A stretch of 64,000 nt of DNA, taken from contig CM054113.1 of NCBI GenBank assembly GCA_028673005.1, positions 66,664,850 through 66,728,849 on the forward strand, written 5' to 3'. Shown here in pieces: positions 59,934 through 64,000 of the stretch (position 1 is the first letter of the stretch; each line of letters begins with the position of its first letter). This DNA is from Tanypteryx hageni (taxonomy: Eukaryota > Arthropoda > Insecta > Odonata > Petaluridae). The notes beneath the pieces are model-generated. The model saw only the letters and a list, made by a program, of their open reading frames with translations, did not search any database and was not told the DNA's origin. The position numbers were made by a program, and so were the translations under genes.

Positions 59934-60940
59934 ACATAATTCCCCTCCTTTTGTATACAAAGATTCCATCTTTTAGGAAGCTTCCATATACCTTCAAAAA
60001 AGAATGATTTCGGCTGTGCAATGAGCCACAAATGCATGGCCTCTTTTAGTTCATCATCATCGCTGAATCTCAGTCCTCAAAGATGTTCTTTCAGTGGTCC
60101 AAATAGGTGATAGTCACATGGTGAGAGATCCAGACTCTATGCCAGGTGGTTCAAAACCTCGAAATTCATTTTTTCTAGTGTTTCCATAGTTTTCACAGCG
60201 GTGCCATGAAACGAAATCACGCCATTTTTCAACATTCCTCTACGTTTTGTACAAACTGCTGGCTTCAAATGGTTCAGAAGCATGTCACTGTAATTTTAAG
60301 CATTTACTGTAGTACCCCTCTCCAGATAATGCATGACAATTACTCCCTTCGAGTCCCAGAACGCTGTAAGCATTAGTTTTCCGGCAGATGGAACAACCTT
60401 GAATTTCTTGACAGTTGGTGAGGTCGGATGTTTCCAATGCATGCTTTGATGTCATCCTTCAGGGTCAAAGTAATGAACCCATGTTTTGTCACATGTCACA
60501 ATGCGATCTAAGAATGTTTCCTTCTCCTTATTGAATCGATCCAAGTGCCGCAAACAGATTTCTAGACAATTCAGCTTGTGTTGATCTGTGAGTTCTCTAG
60601 GAACCCACCTAGCACAAACTTTGTGGAACTCAAGAGTATCATGGACTATTTTATGAGCAGAACCATGGCTAATTCCCAAATATGTGGTTATTTCATCAAT
60701 AGTAAGACATCGGTTATCAAGAATCTGCTTTCTTACTGCTTCAACAATATTGTCAGTTGTTGCTGTTGAAGGTCGTCCTTCCTGCAATTTGTATGGCCCT
60801 CTCTAAACCATTCTATCCATTTGTAGACACTGCGTTGAAGAAAAACATTATCATCATATTGTTGAGACATTCTTCTGTACCAAGTAATCTTTTGATGGAT
60901 GTAACAGATGTGAAGATAAACATTACCATTTTTAAGCAAA
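59934..60940 (-). pseudogene. Dead mariner-family transposase
   Basis: On the minus strand, broken frames give an N-terminal helix-turn-helix region (QRSVYKWIEWFREGHTNC, then TIDEITTYLGISHGSAHKIV) and WVPRELTDQHK. The first catalytic Asp follows in VTCDKTWVHYFDPEG. After a break come KFKVVPSAGKLMLTAFWDSK and SLDLSPCDYHLFGPLKEHL with the third Asp. Where the second catalytic Asp belongs the sequence reads His-Gly-Thr and not His-Asp-Asn. Several stops and at least two frame changes are present, so it is inactive. I found no matching inverted ends, so the 5' side is probably truncated. Confidence 0.85.
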
Positions 60941-63059
60941 GATGTTAAGGCAAGTAATGGGTTGTAGGGTAAGTGTATGTCAGGACAATTAGATGCTGAA
61001 ACTTAGCCTTTATACTAGTTAGTTCCAAATGGGTGAGCTGCCAATCTGTTAACAATGGGCTCTCTATATGCAGGGATATACCTACTGCACATCTGTTAAC
61101 CCTGGGATTGCTATATAGTATTAATGAAAAAGGGATGAATTAGAAATAAATTTAAAATTTGGGTTTTTATAAAAAAAAAACATTATAAGGCCTATCCATG
61201 CAAGAACTAGACAAGTGAATAGTGGCTGGAAATGAGTTGATTATTATTGCAAAGTTAAAACTTTCTTCTTTTTGAATACAGTACTGAGATATGAACTTAT
61301 AGTATAAAAAATATTGTCTCGCTTAATCAACTGTTTTCATTGGGAGCAAGCAACCAGAATGAAAAAAAGGAGAAAGCTAACAATGGGATCATTAATTAAG
61401 TGGTAGACCAGAGTTGAAAGGTAATAATTTGATCTAATGTATTGGTTACTACTAGAATCACTAATTATTTCTGACTTGAATGGATTTACATGTGACATTT
61501 TTTCTTGAAGGTTTAAAATATTTTGTGCAATAATTAGAAGAGAAGTGAGTAGTGCAGTATGACTAGAGTTTTGATGAAAAAAGTGAAATTAGTGGTGCGA
61601 ATTTGAGAGTAGTATGAAGGCAGAGGGAGGAGGACAATAATAAACAGTTTATTGGTAATATAAAGTAAATATTGGAACAAATTTATTATATCATGGAACA
61701 TGAATGACACAAGTAATGTGGATCAGCCTGGTCCCTCCCTTTGAGATTTTGCATTTGAATCTCAAATGTAAATGTTGCACTACAGGTATAGGGCCTAACT
61801 TGCTCACCTGCTGATTTTCTATATGCACTATCAGGGCCAGCATGATGGGGTATGCAGGTTATGCTACACATAGGGCCCCCAAATTTTGCTTGGACCATAA
61901 CTTATTGTCGACATCTGGCACAGTATATTTATACACATCGATACAGATAAGTTAGATGCATTAAGGGGTCAGATGTGAATATGAAAATCAGTATCTCATG
62001 GCCACAAACTAAATTCTCTGCTGTTAAGAGAGATAGCAATTATGTGACATCAATTTTGACATTTTTCAATGGTTGAGCTTTGTCAAGTGATGTTTCATGG
62101 GGAAAACCTGGAAGCGTCCAGCTTCGGACATTCTGAAACATTTTGAGCAGCAGGGGAAGTTTGCTACTTCTTTGCGCATTTAGTGTCTAGCTAGGAAGTA
62201 CTTATCAGGTTAATGGTTTCCTTTGTAAAATAAGAGTCATAAGACGAATAGTGTTCTATTAGCTCCATATTTTGTGTCAGTTTATTATCTCTGTATTCCA
62301 TTAGTGACGTTTTATCAAAATAGACATGATTAAAACAACACCATTATTTTGACCGGCAATTACACTAGTTAATTTAAAATTCTACAGAGCTCTTTCAGTA
62401 ACCTCATGTCACATAATATTAAAAGTGTGAACAATGACCGTATTGCGAAAATTCACCGCCTGAGGCATTTAAAGAAAATTCCATCTCACAGAAATAAATA
62501 TATCAACAAATTCATACAGAATAGAGAGTGCCAGTTGTAGATAAATTGTCGCCTGTAGCTGCTGTCTCACAAGCCAAAGTCATGTGATGGCCATGGTTGG
62601 AACACATTGTAGCAAAAGAAGGGATAGGGGCACCCAAATATATCACGCCAACCCTGTGCACTATTATGTTAGTGGATGCTTTGTTGGTGCATCTTGTAAA
62701 TGTTTAATATGTTTAATAACTTTGTGGAGAACTATGATGAATAAACATATGTTAATGTATTGAATTAATGCTGTTGTTCCTGTAAAGAATGTGAGATTAA
62801 ATAAATGCTTTGAAATTTTTTTCTGAAATATATGCTTTAATAAACTGGGTGCTTTATATTGGCATTTACATTATTTATTTAATTTGCAATTTTTGGATAA
62901 AAGTAATTTTTATTCAAATGAAATATAATATATTTATCATCAATGATTAGATAGTTTCATAAATTTTTTGCAACACACTGAATAGATTTTCAAAACAATA
63001 AAACATTGAAATTTCAGGCATAAAACTCACCCCAAGAAATAATAATATGATGTATATCC

Positions 63060-63582
63060 TATGAATATATCGCCCCCCTAGTGGTAATATTGATCTCTGC
63101 CTTAATCAAGTAACACAAATAATTGAAAACATGCAGGCAAAATTAAATATTTAATTGATTATTATTGGTGACTTTAATGTGAATATACTGGAAAATACTG
63201 GAAACAGTAAAAAATTTATTTCATTCATTGAACTATTTGGCCTAAAATATACCATATCTTCACCTACAAGGATAACAAATAGCACAGCTACCTGTATACA
63301 TAATATTTTAACTGATCTAAATCCTCCTGCATTCACCTCTCTGTAATTCATTCCTCACTATCTGATCATTTAGCTATAAAAATTAGCATCAACTCAAATT
63401 AAAACCATCAAAGATCCAATGAAAATTGCAAATTATTTCAATAGTTTTTTCAACACAATGGCTGCAAAAATATCCAAAAAGCTACCTTACACTTCAAGGG
63501 ATAAACATTTTCTGAATAATAGAGTTGCTCAAAGTATTTTCCTCTTACCAACTAATGACACAGAGGTTAAAAACATAATTAA
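63060..63582 (+). mobile_element. LINE fragment: endonuclease and EN-RT linker
   Basis: Translation gives IIIGDFNVNILENTGNSKKF, then ISFIELFGLKYTISSPTRIT and NSTATCIHNIL, the APE-type endonuclease core of a non-LTR retrotransposon (GDFN, then TRIT...S..IDHI). A second frame encodes IANYFNSFFNTMAAKISKK and TNDTEVKNIIN, the linker just before the reverse transcriptase. Stops and a frame change separate the blocks, and a TTAA element interrupts it at 63582. Confidence 0.75.
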
Positions 63583-63981
63583 TCCTCTTAGTGCCATGGG
63601 CCAATATATTGGCTTTTTACTTCTCGGGCAAAGAGTGCCACGGCCAATATATCTGCTCTGGCTTAGACTGAAATATGCAATCACTTTTTATTGCTATTAA
63701 ATAATTTAATATTTAATTTAAATAAAATTATGTAATTATGAAGAATGTACTATTTTTAAAATTCCTGAAAAAATTAGATTATTATCTTAACACGTTCAAC
63801 CCGGCGTGGGTCATGCCGCCATACAGAATGATGTAGTTGTGACTCACCGGTGACCCACGCCGGGTTGAACGTGTTAAGAAATAATTTCTCTGTGATAGTA
63901 TTCCTAAGGTAATACAAAATTCACAAATTGCCCGTGGCACTTCTGACTATACCCACCGAAATTTGTATGGCACTAAGAGGG
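63583..63981. mobile_element. TTAA-flanked MITE (piggyBac-like), 399 bp
   Basis: The left end TCCTCTTAGTGCCAT and the inverted right end CCCTCTTAGTGCCAT match at 14 of 15, flanked by TTAA at 63579 and 63982. TTAA duplication with ends starting CCC is the piggyBac pattern. A second inverted pair, GTGCCACGG, lies inside. The insertion splits the LINE fragment. Confidence 0.7.
63787..63877. mobile_element. Nested 91-bp TTAA palindrome
   Basis: TTAACACGTTCAACCCGGCG and on to GGGTCA (63787-63813) is exactly repeated in reverse complement at 63851-63877, ending in TTAA. Extended by one base on each side the arms are 28 bp and perfect. It lies inside the larger TTAA-flanked element, so it is either a nested insertion or part of that element's own hairpin core. 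Confidence 0.75.
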
Positions 63982-64000
63982 TTAAAAACATTAAAGCAAA

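Larger units (their letters stand above)
58705..64000. other. Transposon-rich region upstream of the convergent gene's visible exons
   Basis: Probably an intron or introns of the minus-strand gene. It contains the hAT MITE, mariner, LINE and TTAA elements listed separately. Positions 61690-61920 include GGGCCAGCATGATGGGGTAT and AGGGCCCCC, which resemble a hAT-like end. Positions 62400-62870 contain several AATAAA signals and no open frame, like an old 3' UTR or retrocopy. The rest shows nothing I can interpret. Confidence 0.5.

Noticed and set aside
1..64000. CRISPR array, operon or bacterial-type genes
   Set aside because: The sequence is plainly eukaryotic, with introns and eukaryotic transposons; no regularly spaced repeat array is present.

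Overview
The window is arthropod genomic DNA, most likely from an insect. The evidence is the SARM/Ect4-type gene structure with introns of up to about 17 kb, an internal promoter with Inr and DPE elements at exact spacing, and many decayed hAT, mariner, pogo/Tigger-like, LINE and tRNA-SINE copies. Most long open frames in the window are low-complexity or chance frames.

The main content is one plus-strand gene, the orthologue of SARM1 (fly Ect4/Sarm), an NAD+-cleaving TIR protein that drives axon degeneration. Twelve coding exons were placed by splice sites and phase: 15545-15700 (N-terminus), 32593-33412 (Ser/Pro-rich), 47078-47179 and 47415-47579 (linkers), 48453-49706 (whole ARM domain), 50322-50446, 50738-50890 and 52539-52621 (two SAM domains), and 52801-52900, 53749-53938, 54353-54474 and 55136-55457 (TIR domain). 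Phases agree throughout except for one extra base in a C-rich stretch of the second exon. A second promoter near 34.7 kb with its own start exon (34853-34954) would give a shorter isoform lacking the Ser/Pro-rich region.

The most interesting signal is at the end of the gene. The TIR exon ends in TGA followed by CTAG, the known leaky stop context. The frame stays open to a strong splice donor 32 bases later, and the donor phase matches a downstream exon at 56052 that encodes about 367 further residues, including 15 tandem six-residue GSRDEL-like repeats. This predicts a SARM with a C-terminal extension made by stop-codon readthrough. A poly(A) signal in the intervening intron could make the plain short form.

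Downstream, a convergent minus-strand gene contributes its last two exons (58704 to 58153, coiled coil, not firmly identified). Positions 58.7-64 kb otherwise hold transposon remains: a hAT MITE with a perfect target duplication, a dead mariner transposase, and a LINE fragment invaded by two nested TTAA-flanked palindromes.

Positions 1-15.5 kb and the two giant introns (15.7-32.6 and 33.4-47.1 kb) carry repeats, long purine/pyrimidine tracts and microsatellites. I see no other convincing gene there. CpG is frequent up to about 45.6 kb and scarce after it, a switch inside the gene that resembles insect gene-body methylation.
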